Source: Hibiscus mutabilis (taxonomy: Eukaryota > Streptophyta > Magnoliopsida > Malvales > Malvaceae). Taken from it: 64,000 bases of DNA. The notes below the pieces were generated by a model that made no database searches, was not told where the DNA came from, and saw only the letters and a list, made by a program, of their open reading frames with translations. The translations under genes and the position numbers were made by a program. The stretch is from assembly GCA_019671005.1 (NCBI GenBank), contig CM033745.1:15986921-16050920 (forward strand). The letters are read 5' to 3'. This document shows positions 36,079-47,316 of this stretch, in pieces. How positions within the stretch are numbered: the first letter of the stretch is position 1; every line of letters begins with the position of its first letter.

Positions 36079-37946
36079 CAATTTTCCATCGTCTAAACCC
36101 AACACCACTCACCACCATCACCCACAACCTTTCACCACTGTCCCCAAACCACCGCCACACGCAACCACTATCAACTGTCATTAACCTACTTCTATTACAA
36201 CCGAATTCACCACCTATCATTCAATACCCATAAACCAGCAACTGAAGAGGAAAAAAATAATTATCAAGTCATAAACGAGCTTATTTATGAACATAAACGA
36301 ACTAAACACACTTTTTTTCGTGTCCGTTCGTTTATTAAACGAACATAAAATTTTTATTCAAACTCGTATATATAAATAAATCACAAACAACTTGATCGAA
36401 CATTCTATTCATTTATACTTGTATTCACTTCCATTGCTACTGCTTATTAGTTTTGTTGACATCCTTGGAGTTCAAGCCATCTCAACTTCTAGGCCCTTCC
36501 CAAAAGATATGTGAGCCATTTGATATTTTTTAAAATGAGGCCCCAAAATATTTTTATAATTAGATATAATTGCAAAATATTTTTTATATATATAAACATA
36601 ATTGTAAAATATTAAAATTTATCATATTACGATTGTTTCTTACAAAATAAAAAAAAATCTAAACATATGAAACTAAAATAATGTCACAAAGCAACTCTTT
36701 AATCATGACATTTTATTTGAAAGTGTCATCTTTCGAGCGCTTTTAAAAATAAAATCATCAATCAAATCTTTATAGCTATTTTTTTAAATATCATTCTCAA
36801 TCAGCCAATACTAACCCGTTAAGTTTTTTTTTTTGTAACATTGTAAAGCGCATATAGGTCATAACAACTTTAGTCTGAAAATACTTCTTTCTACGGGTGC
36901 AGTTGTCACAAAAATAGTCAATAAAATTTTATATGTAATAATAATATTAAGGAAAATATTAACTTCTAAAAATTTTAAAATCTTCAATGACTCTAATTTT
37001 TTGATATTGTCCTTTATTCTTAAGAACAAACTCAAAATAAACACAATAATATTTTATACTTGCATTATCTAGTGACTGTAACTTATAACAAGTAAAAAAA
37101 TTAAATTTTTACATAATCTTAGTATTGTTCAAATCGCCTATTAAGAAAAACAATAACTTTGATCAAAATTCCAAAATCTTCAAATTTTCTAAATAAAAGT
37201 TTAACCTTCAAAACACTAATTAAAAATAGTAGTAAATTTTTAACATGTAAAAGATAAATATTATTAATTAGTAGTTAAATCTAAAGTAATTGAAGAAGAT
37301 TAAAATTAGGATGGACATAAACAAATAAAAAAATTCCCTTTAAACACTATAAATTTAGTGAGTTATTTAGGAAGAATTGATTACAATTAATTCTTAAGAT
37401 AATAATAGGGAAAATTATATAAAAAATTTTAAAAATTAGGTTAAAATCTTTTTTTTAAGTGTGAGACCTCAAATTTTAGGACCTGTGACATAGATGGACG
37501 GCCTGTCAACTTCTCACACTAACTTTTCAAAAATCGTCACCTTTTCGATCGTTTAGCCTTCAAACGTTCAAATCTTAACAATCTTAACATATATACATTA
37601 TTCATCCAACTATACAAATACTTACATTATTTGCTCAAAAATCATGTTCAAAGAATTAATTTGAAACATTAAAGCTTAAACCTCTTTTGATTGTTTGTGA
37701 ATTTTAACAAATAAAATAACATGAAAATAAAAATACACCAAAAAAAAGAAGAAAGGACAACACACAACAAAATTTAAAGTTGTAAATGACATAGTAATAC
37801 AGTTCCAAAACAACTCAAAGGTTTAAAAAATATATATTAAATCCAGCAACAAAATTCTTCAACCTCAAGATCCAGTTAAAGCAGCAAGCAAAACCCCATC
37901 CTGCTTAAATTATAAATCTGATGGAAAATAAACTTCAACTGAAAGT
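36079..37946. other. Intergenic DNA and probable 3' UTR of the RBP47-like gene
   Basis: Fragments of the GTTCGTTTATTAAACGAAC family lie at about 36270-36410. The rest is AT-rich. The bases below 37946 are likely 3' UTR of the minus-strand RNA-binding protein gene. No other coding region is supported. Confidence 0.5.
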
Positions 37947-40900
37947 TCATATTACATAACCACTGGTAATTTTCATGCATGCGTTGATCGATCTGTTATG
38001 TCCCTTGTCAAGATGCACCAGGAATAGCAGCAGCAGCATACGTGCTCGGATCCTGATTTGACGGCATACCATAGCCATAACCATAACCACCATACCCTTG
38101 CCCTTGGTAATATCCTCCATTCCATTGGTTACTGAATCACCTCTCCACTGTCAAAAACCAGTTTTAAGAAGTAAGCAAAACAGCAGAAGGGTGTGCATCT
38201 CCACCTTCAGGAGACTGTATAACTCACGCTATAAAATGATATTACATAGCCTGGGGGATATTAATTAGGACTTGGCCAAGAAATTCCATTTTTTGTATAT
38301 AATATAAAGTACCTTTGTTCTATTCCTATTCTCCAGTGACAGATGCCTGGACATTTTGCAATGAGTTCAGTTACCTAGTAAGAATTTACCTGTTTGTTTC
38401 CTACATTCCGACCCCAAGAAAGACGGACAGTCTGCTTGCCTATGGTTGTCCCATTTAAACTTTGGATTGCTTCCTCGGCATTCTTCCTACAAAACATACA
38501 CATTATATTACTATAGGCACCATGAGTAGATAATAAATTAATAATGTAACCACGACAATGACTGACAAAAACCTATCACTCTGCATTGCCTAATTTAAAA
38601 ATGTGCATAATACTTTGATGATATTATCACTGATGGAGCTCTAAACAAGAATCTGGAATGATAGTTACCACATTTCAACAAATGGTAAAGTACAATGTGT
38701 GAAGTCAAGTATATAGAGAGGCACCTGTTCACAAATTGCACAAACCCACATCCTTTTCCGGGTGGTATTTTGACAGAGATGATCTCACCAAACTGAGAAA
38801 AAGGTTGTCTCAGATCATCGTCAGTAACATCGGAGTCAAGTCCTCCAATGAATATCTGCAAGAAATATAACTCTGTAATCAAAGGTAGATACAGGGGAGA
38901 AGATAGAAAAGGAGGGGAAAAGACTCACGGTAGCATTATTTGAATCATTATCGTATTGAGAACCTTGTGTTGCAGCACCATTTGATGCATGTCCACCAGC
39001 CAATATTACAGCTAACCAAAAAGAAATGAAAATATAATGATTCAACTAAAACTCAAATCAAACTTTAAGATACAGATATAATACATTCAAGATGGTGATA
39101 GAAGGATTAAGGAAAATCCTGAGACCTCCATGCTCAAAAAAAAAAAGGGACAAGATGATGAACATTTGAAATAGCATACTCTGCCATATGAAACAAGCCT
39201 GAGATGAAGACTTTCTTCTTTGAAAAGAAATAAATAGGAAAAAAATGACAATACAACTCCAATTAAGTGCCGGTTTTCACTAATGAATAGATCAGGATGT
39301 TGCACCAAGGTTGAAGAGAGGAAGATTTACATCAAAGGCCACCTGAGTATCAATCACCCTTGTGGCAGAAATCATACCTTGTGAAGAATACTGTTGCTGA
39401 TATCCAGATGCTTTCTTGGGAGTAGCAACACTGATCCTCATAGGTCTGCTTGAGCAACATACACCATTCATTTCAGTCATAGCCCTTGACCTTTCATTTT
39501 CATCACCAAACCTAACAAAACCGTAACCTTTTGAACGACCTGTATTTGAATCAAAAACAACTTTTGCTCCCTTGACAGATTGAAATCTACTAGAAAAGGT
39601 TTCATGCAATATTGTATCAGTTACATCTGCAGCCAAATCCCCTACAAAAATAGACAGTTCAGAACCCATCTCAGGTCGCCTTTCATTTACACTGAATGAA
39701 GCCCAATTGAGACGAAAAGGCTGCTCTGTATTTGGCATTAAAGAGCCGTTATAGCTTTGCAAAACCTTTTCTGATGCTGTCCGTGAGTAAAATTCCACAA
39801 AACCATATCCTTCAGACTGACCGGTTTGCTTATTGCGTATGATCTTTACAGAAGAAACCTGGATTTTGAAATGCCAAATGTCAGAAACAAGTTTCTTTTA
39901 CTTACACGATCCTGTCTTATGGATAAACAAGTAAAATGTTCAAAAAGGTATTAGTCACACATAAGCATATGATACACAATGAGCAACTAATCTTCAAAAG
40001 AAACAAAACCAATACAACATTACAAATACAATTTTTCGTAGATTTCAAGATTCCAAATAATAGTAAAATATACAGTCCTGTTAGCGTCTCCTCGCTGATT
40101 CTTTCTGTTGTGAAACTTTCCAAGTAATGCAAGCAAAGAAATGAAGGGTTCTTTCCACAAGATCATGGTACACGAGAGCTATTCTCATAAATAAATAGTT
40201 CCAATATGAGTTAAGTACTTCCTTCAAATGCTGTCCATAACTTTACACTACCACATAACAATTTTGGTAACCTTCAAATCCAAATGAAGAGGGTTCTATT
40301 TCCAGTGTTTATGAACAAGTTATCCATGTTAAATATCTTATATTAACAAGTCCATGTAGCAAGGCAAAGAGCAAACATTTATAGTTCTAACACACCCTTC
40401 ATGTGCAAGTCCGATGATCGATTAACAGTTTTTTACATGAACCAAGATAAGGAAGAAAGCTTAAAGAAGCATTATACGGTCAATAGGCAACAAGGCATTA
40501 AGTAAAGAATAGTAAAAGGTATAAGTATTTCTAGTACTCAAACTGAGACCCTGCTATTCCATTAAAGATGTAACAATAACTACATGAGACCCTGCTATTG
40601 CTTCAGGTTTCGATACAGATTGTGAGTTTTTAAATATATAATCATACCACTTCTAATTCATGTTTATTAAATGAAATAAAACCTAACATTTTCTAATTCT
40701 AAAACAAACCAGACATTTTCGCACTCATTCAGTATTACCTTCTTATTTCTTGTATATGAACTAAACCACAAATTGTGGACTACGCTTTAAGGAAATTATG
40801 GCGCATTTTCTATATCATAACATTGATAAGACCATCTAAATTATAGGATACAAGCTCTTAACTGCAACCCATTTCATAAATCATCTTTAATCTATCAAAT

Positions 40901-41419
40901 AATTACCACTTTTTCTCTAATCTAGCATAAACCTCGAACCTTAATTACACTTAAACCCCAGGAAACAAGAGCAACAAAAAGATGTAAAAGTAAGATTCAC
41001 ATATAAACAACACATACATCTATCATTTTTAGTTTTACCTCTCCGGTTTGAGAAAAGCAACCGTGAAGATAAGTTTCATCCATCCAATAAGCAAGGTCAC
41101 CAACCCAGATCGTTTTAACCTCATCGGAGTTAGACCCTTGCTGTTGCTGTTTCTGCGAGTAGCTTTGCTGCTGGTACGGGTGTTTACCTTGATGTTGATA
41201 TTGTTGTTGGAACTGGAAATGAGGATTGTTGTAAGCCATATAATGGTGAGGATACATCATCATCTGCTGCTGCTGCTGCTGCTGCATCATTACCATGGCA
41301 GCCGCCGTCGGATACTGCATGGCTCCCATCCACTGGCCCGCCACCCACTGCGGCGGCTGCTGCTGTTCTTGTTCTTGTTCTTGTTTCGAGTTCAGATCAG
41401 TACCGCTGGTCGACTGCAT
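37947..41419 (-). CDS. RBP47: RBP45/RBP47-type RNA-binding protein, three RRMs; frame broken in last exon
   Basis: Plant triple-RRM protein of the RBP45/47 group, nuclear or stress-granule proteins that bind U-rich and poly(A) RNA. Exons on minus: 41419-41039, 39858-39378, 39011-38929, 38855-38725, 38486-38390, then a last exon from 38147. The start MQSTSGTDL opens a Gln/Met-rich N-terminus with a pure Q run (residues about 46-52, a CAG microsatellite). RRM1 is about 103-181 (RNP1 GYGFVEFY), RRM2 about 195-273 (KGYGFVRF), RRM3 about 314-386 (GCGFVQFV). Exons 1-5 keep phase perfectly (391 residues). The last exon begins WRGDS, then one base is missing near 38132: the expected Gly/Tyr-rich tail ending at 38008 lies one frame away. 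As read, an unrelated 61-residue tail runs to a stop at 37947. No alternative acceptor in the right phase repairs it. Family certain; integrity of this copy uncertain. Confidence 0.93.
41266..41287. repeat. CTG/CAG microsatellite in coding sequence
   Basis: Seven CTG triplets on the plus strand read as CAG codons and give the Gln run of the RBP47-like protein. It is a likely site of length variation. Confidence 0.9.
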
Positions 41420-41570
41420 CTTGATGTGTAGATAAGACAACAGAACCCGATCTAACACTTTGGGTCTTGTTCGTTTTTCTCTCTTTCACCGTCGGCGTTA
41501 ATAGAGAGAAAAACAGGAGGAAAGAGAGAAAACTGTTGTCTGAAGAAACGTGAGTTTATAAAGGGAGGCG
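41420..41570 (-). promoter_or_regulatory. Core promoter and 5' UTR of the RBP47-like gene
   Basis: On the minus strand, CCCTTTATAAACTCACG (complement of about 41549-41565) is a good TATA box. It would place the start of transcription about 100 bases before the ATG, in a CT-rich leader (TCTCTCTTTCCTCC). Confidence 0.5.
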
Positions 41571-43410
41571 GTGGATCTGAGTTTATGGTTTCAACTTGAA
41601 CTTGATGGGACCTCGGTTATAACGTTGCTGGCCTGCTTGTTTGCGTTTTCTTTTGGGTAAATTATTTTGGTTGTCACTATGTTTAGTTTATTTTGGTCAC
41701 CGATTTTTTTTAATATGCTTAAAAAAATGATAATTTTGATTAAATTGATTTTGGTCCTTTTTTGATTAATATTAACTATGTTTCATGTTTATTTTTGTAA
41801 TGCCTTTAGCTATATGTAACTTTTAAAAGGAAATCCTTCAAGACAAAAAAATATATGTTAAAAAAATCACTTCAACAATATCAAAAAATAATTTTATAAA
41901 ATATAAAAATTTAAAACATCATTATTATTTTCAAACCGAATTTTTTTTTTTCCGTAAAGAAAAGACCATTTTAAAGATTATAAAGTAATTATTTAAAAAA
42001 TTTTTTAGTCAAATATTGAGAGTATTCTTTGACTTTATATTTTTTCTCTCATCTTCATCTTCTTCGTCATTTAAAAACACATACTTTTTTTCATGAAAAA
42101 ATCTTAAAATGATTTAAAACATCAGAAAATGATTGAAACAAATATTTGAAACCAAATAGTTAACTCTAGATTATTAAGTGTTAATTGATTTTTGAATGGT
42201 AAGATTATAAAGCATAAATCAAATTATATCAAATTAAAAGTGTTGAGTGATTGAACTAACTAATGACATTATAGCAAATTAAAGTATAAAGATTAAATTT
42301 TAAATTTAAATAGAATAAGAGGACCAAAACCATAATATAAGACCAGGTCTTGTTGCCGTCCCGTGCCGTGAGTTTAGGCCACTTGTTGTTGTCGTGTCCA
42401 ATTAGATCTGGTCTTTTTATGCACCACTTGCAATTATAAAATTGACATTATCATATATATTATTTTCAACAAAGCATGGAGTCTCAAGATTTAATAAAGT
42501 CAGCTTCGGAGTAATAGACATTGATTTCTTAATTCCATTAGGTTAGGACGCATCAAAATCATACATTTTGCCTCCAATTCTGTTATTTACAGACTTAGTC
42601 CTTATATTTTATCTGGTTATATATTTTTAGAGCTTTAAAAGTTTAATTTCAATCTAAACGATATAATTGAATTACTACAAAAATTAAGAATAATCAAGTT
42701 TTTTTATAAAAAAAAAGAATTGGTGACGTCAAAAAGATGGCATCCGGTGGAGTTGGTGGGTCAAAAGGAGGGGCATTTGAACCTCAAAATGCCCCGATTG
42801 GTGTTTCCACATTTTCTTAATTCTTGCTACCAACCCTACCAAATCCATAATGGATATGGATTACACTCCATCACTTTATTCTTTCATGCAATGCTTAAAC
42901 ACTCGAATTCACGTCCTCTTGAATCTTGTAAATAGACTATATCAACAGAACTAAGTCTCAATCGACCATTATCCACTTTTACATTTTTAAAACTGACCAT
43001 ATCAAAATCCAATGAATTTGATTTCTTGAAATATCATCACTGTTATCTGCATTTTCAATCACCGATTTTCATATTATGACTACTCTAAACAAACATTAGA
43101 TACGCATTATCAATATATACATTGCAAGAAAAGAAAAAAAAGAGCCAATTTTTTCCATTGATTGGAAGAAAAAAAACAACATACAGCAGAGTTGATGTGT
43201 TGAGAGGGCAAAGAATGAATAGAATAGTCAGTGTGAAGCTAACAAGTTTATAAGTTGAAAGCAAAATAAGCATTCTATGGCCAAAATTCCAACAGGGTGG
43301 GGCTTGGTGGGTTACCCCCACCCGCCTGTTAGCTCCTGTCATTTGGAGTCGAGATTGAAACTGAAAAGAGAAAAAAAGGTCAAGAATAGAATGTACATCA
43401 TGCCCATGCT
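41571..43410. other. Intergenic DNA between the RBP47-like and sulfotransferase-like genes
   Basis: AT-rich upstream DNA, with no supported gene. A perfect TGACGTCA palindrome (bZIP-type site) occurs at 42723-42730 but is not near a gene start. The 43085-43400 stretch is probably 3' UTR of the following minus-strand gene. Confidence 0.5.
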
Positions 43411-46400
43411 TTACCTCCTGTAATCTCCATATAGGTAACTTTCGTACTGTGTTCCGTTGAGTGCTTTTTCTACATCCTCCCAATTCTGAATGTGATTCGA
43501 TAATGATCCCTTGTGTATCTTTACCTGACGACTCCTTAACTCCCTCTTTGGAACCTTTAGGAATTCTTGAACCTCGTCTAATTTCTGCACAACAGCATAA
43601 GAAGAGAAGATGATCCTCTTAAGAACCCTGGATTGGATCAATATTCGTCAAGGAAAGATAAAACTTTTTCTAGCATTTATTTTCTTACCGTGCGGTTCTT
43701 AACTACATCCTCGTAGTAAAGTATGATATGTCGAGTGCTTTTGAAGTACTCTAAAGCTTTTTTAGTTGTCTCTTCAACCTGCCTTATATTTGGGAATGAG
43801 CAATGTTGCATTGATTACAGGCTTGTAACTGGCAAGTATCTCGGCCTGAAATCATTATGTGAGAGTTTAAACATTTAGATACGTGTGTGAGAGTGACAGG
43901 GAAATAAAGAGAAGAAGAGGGGTGAAAACCTCATGAGACGAATGAACATGAGACTTGTGGGTTCCATTCAGTAGCTTAGCATCCCGATCATAAGAATTTG
44001 CTAGAATTGAAATCATCCTCCGCAAAAGATTCCTTCGAAAGAGAAAAATAGCTGAAACACCCCGAGTATTAAAGTATTCCACTATTTGTTTATGGTGCTG
44101 CATCAGTCCCTGCAGTAAAGATTATGATCATGAACACATCAGAGACGAGCATAATCACAAATTCAACACTAAGAGCAATTGTTCTGAACATAAAGAAAAC
44201 TGTTTTCATTAATGAATATTTTCATCAGAGCAATTGTTCTCAAATCATGAAGAAGTTGCTATCTCAAAGGCTCAAAAAAGAAATATGACTTTACTAAGAA
44301 CATTGAATACATTTTCTAAAGTCCCCAGAAAATCGAACAAGGGGATAATCACTCTTGATACACATTTTCTCAACTTCCCAACAAAGATTTCAACTATCTG
44401 AATCCCTCAGAATTGCATAACCTTCTCTCTCTTCTTTCCTGTGTTAATTTGTTATAGAAACTTTTCTCCTGTTTTCCTTAAATGATTTTGCTAAAGTCTC
44501 CGCCACAATCATTCAAGGTTACAAAAATTTATAGGTTTCCCCATCAATATAATTGTAAATATTTACCAATGCTTGTGCTTCTCATTAGAAAATCAAATAA
44601 AACCAAAAAGTACGAAGAACTTATGCAACAGCTCCTCTCTTTTGTGAGCACTTAAGAATTATTCCTTAAATTATTCTCAGATGGGAAACACTATATGGTA
44701 TCTGATAATTATACTCAACTTCATGCAAAAAAACAAGAACACACTGTCCAAGTAAAAAGTGTGTCTAGATGCAAACAAGGCTCCAATTAGTGGCAGTTAT
44801 ACAGAAAGCCATTGGCTGGATTAAGAATATATGATTGGTGGTATTTTGGAATAATAACAAAACGACTAGGATGAACTTTTTTTTGTAAAACAAGCTAGGA
44901 ATAGCCATACTTTGGAGAGCAACATGGGCTGTGTTTCTAATTGCAGGGAAAATACATTTGAATGCTAAGAGAATTACAAAAAAAAAACCTAGAGCTAGAA
45001 ACAAAGATTTAGGATAAACTCGGATAAGAAAATGAAACACGGAAAGAGATGATCAAATTCAAGACAATGCTCTAGAAACCAATGAATTCAAAAGTTGCAG
45101 TCACCAAAAGACTAATACTATAAAAGAACAAGTGTAACTATAAATATAAAAGATGTTTTGGGTGTCTTATGCTTCATGCAATCATGCAAACTGATTGTAG
45201 AGTTTGCTTCAACCCACTATATTAGTCAGTCCTAATTTGAATCAAACTGGTATAAACACGGCTTTGTATAGCCAATACAGTTAACCATTTTCTAGTTCAA
45301 AAGGATACCCAATTCCTGTTCACAGACTCATGAGGTAAAGACCATAAAGACATTTCAATAAGGCCACAGATTTCTGCCATAAAAATGCTGCCATGAAAAG
45401 CTCACCTGATTAAGCATCCACTTCAAGCCAACTGCAGCTGTGCACTCATTTTTTGAGGCACTGCTCAACCAGTCCAAGTTATAAACTTTGTCCAAAGTCT
45501 CAAAAATTGTCGACACATTAGTCCTCCTAACTTTAACCGAGAATATCTCCCCATTCGAGCTTATGTTAGTATGATTGTTCAATAATGTTTCAAACCACCC
45601 ACTCCCAGATCTCTGCATTGACATAATGGCAAAATACTGGACAGGATTGCATGCACACTCAGCCCTAATCACACACAAGAAAACCCATAAATAATCCATA
45701 AAAAAACAAAACTCAGGAGCAATAAAACCAGTTTCAAACCTGCTAAAAGTTTTGGGGTTCGGATGGTGCACATAAGGAATCTCCCATGGCTCGATATTAG
45801 GTTCCGGACACGGCTCTTGGATCACTCCAATGTTCAAAAACTCAGACGTCCTGCTGGTGCTTATTTGCTTCAAACAAATGGAGCATATATACACACCACA
45901 AACCATTACAAACAACAATACGACTATCCTCAACACCAACGGAGACTTCTTTGGCAACTTTAGGATGAAAGAATCCTAAAATTTAATGAATACCCAGATA
46001 TTAAAAAACAAAGAAAACATATCATTTCCTCTTCGAAAGATACTAAACCCCTAAACCCCAATCTAATTCAGCTAGAAAATCTCAGCTGTGTGCTGAATAA
46101 GACATTATTTTTACTAGTTTAATCACGTTTAACGTAAAAAAAAAAGAACATCAACATCGAAACTGCAATAATAGAACAGAACACGCATCTTTCAGGAAAA
46201 TGAAATCTGGGTGTTGCTTCAATCTTAATCAAGTGATAAAAAGGAAATAAACCCCTAAAATCATGCGTGTTTTAATACTTTCGTTTTACAGAAAACCAAA
46301 TGAAGTATATTTCACATGACACTCTAAAATATATAGAAAAAAAATTAATAAAAAGAATCTTCAATCTCACTTTATATGACGACAATGAAACCAGCTAAAC

Positions 46401-46458
46401 ATACCCAAAGGGGGAAAAGGATACTAACCTTGCTGAAGGAAGACAGATCGTCGGCCAT
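43411..46458 (-). CDS. Membrane-anchored sulfotransferase-like protein (NodH-related, P-loop NTPase fold); one frameshift
   Basis: Plant type II membrane protein with a sulfotransferase fold, usually annotated as P-loop NTPase or nodulation NodH-related; the acceptor substrate is unknown. Exons on minus: 46458-46429, 45975-45740, 45664-45406, 44109-43930, 43845-43689, 43584-43411, which would give about 344 residues, the usual size. Start MADDLSSFSK. One membrane anchor at about 23-45 (LVLRIVVLLFVMVCGVYICS) suggests a Golgi location. The PAPS 5'-phosphosulfate loop is MSMQRSGSGWFETLL at about 104-118. FLFRRNLLRRMIS in exon 4 fits the 3'-phosphate site region, and LYYEDVVKN in exon 5 is a conserved family segment. 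The exon 5 run CCCAAATAT has one A too many (near 43783), which shifts the frame into a TGA within six codons. Removing it would restore phase to the last exon. Sequencing error or a real null allele are both possible. Confidence 0.9.
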
Positions 46459-47316
46459 GGCTGTAAAGCTCAAAAAGTAAAGCAATGAAAAGGCATTGGC
46501 AACTAAATCTTCAAAGGGTTTTTCTTTTTTAATGAAATCCCAATTTTTTATTAATAAAATGGATGAAAATGAATAGAGAGAAAGAGATTGAGGAGGAGGA
46601 GGTTAATTCTCGTGAAGAACAAAATGATTAGGCTCTTCTCTTCCTAAAGACCATTGCCGTTGAAGGAGCACACGCCCGTTCCTCTGTTTTTTCGCCTTTT
46701 TCTTCACAATCTTTTTTTTTTAATATTCTAATTATTTGTTCAGATTAAAATGTATTTATATTGTAAAAAAATCATCTTCGTGCTTGCCTGCATTTGCGTC
46801 GGAGATGGGGGAATTGGGATGTTTTGCTTTCTCTTTAATAATAATAATATTTAAATGCGGTGCGAGAAAGATGATTTTCGAGTATTCTTTTTCTCCTACA
46901 ATTTTTTTTTTTTTTGTGATTTTTACATAATTAAAAAATATTATTAAAAGATGCGACGTAAAATAATTGAAGCGATAATTTAACATTTGAAAAGTGTTAT
47001 TTTGTTTGGTAGGAATCTAAACAAGAGATAAAATTTTCTAAAAATTATTAAATCAATGAAACAATTTGAGTAAGATAATTTTAAAAGTTAAAATAGACAA
47101 ATTTAGGGAATAATGCTTTTTGATTATGGATAAGAGAATTATATTTATTTTAAAATATTCGAGTTCAAATATTTATGCATATAAGGTGTATATACCTTGT
47201 TAAAAGTTTAAGAAAAAATATAAATAAATATTATTATCATATAAGATAATTTAAGAAATGAACGTTTATTTTAATTATCAATTTTTAAATTTTTATTAAG
47301 ATGTACTCAATTTTTA
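46459..47316. other. Upstream region of the sulfotransferase-like gene and intergenic DNA
   Basis: 46459-46720 is probably 5' UTR and promoter of the minus-strand gene. The rest is AT-rich with T- and A-runs. No gene is supported; the paired open frames at 46736-46986 have no domain. Confidence 0.5.

Noticed and set aside
41048..41431. Plus-strand 127-residue frame rich in Leu
   Set aside because: It is the antisense shadow of the Gln/Met-rich first exon of the RBP47-like gene.
42723..42730. TGACGTCA as a functional promoter element
   Set aside because: It lies between the 3' end of one minus-strand gene and over 1 kb upstream of the other, with no nearby start; one 8-mer can occur by chance.
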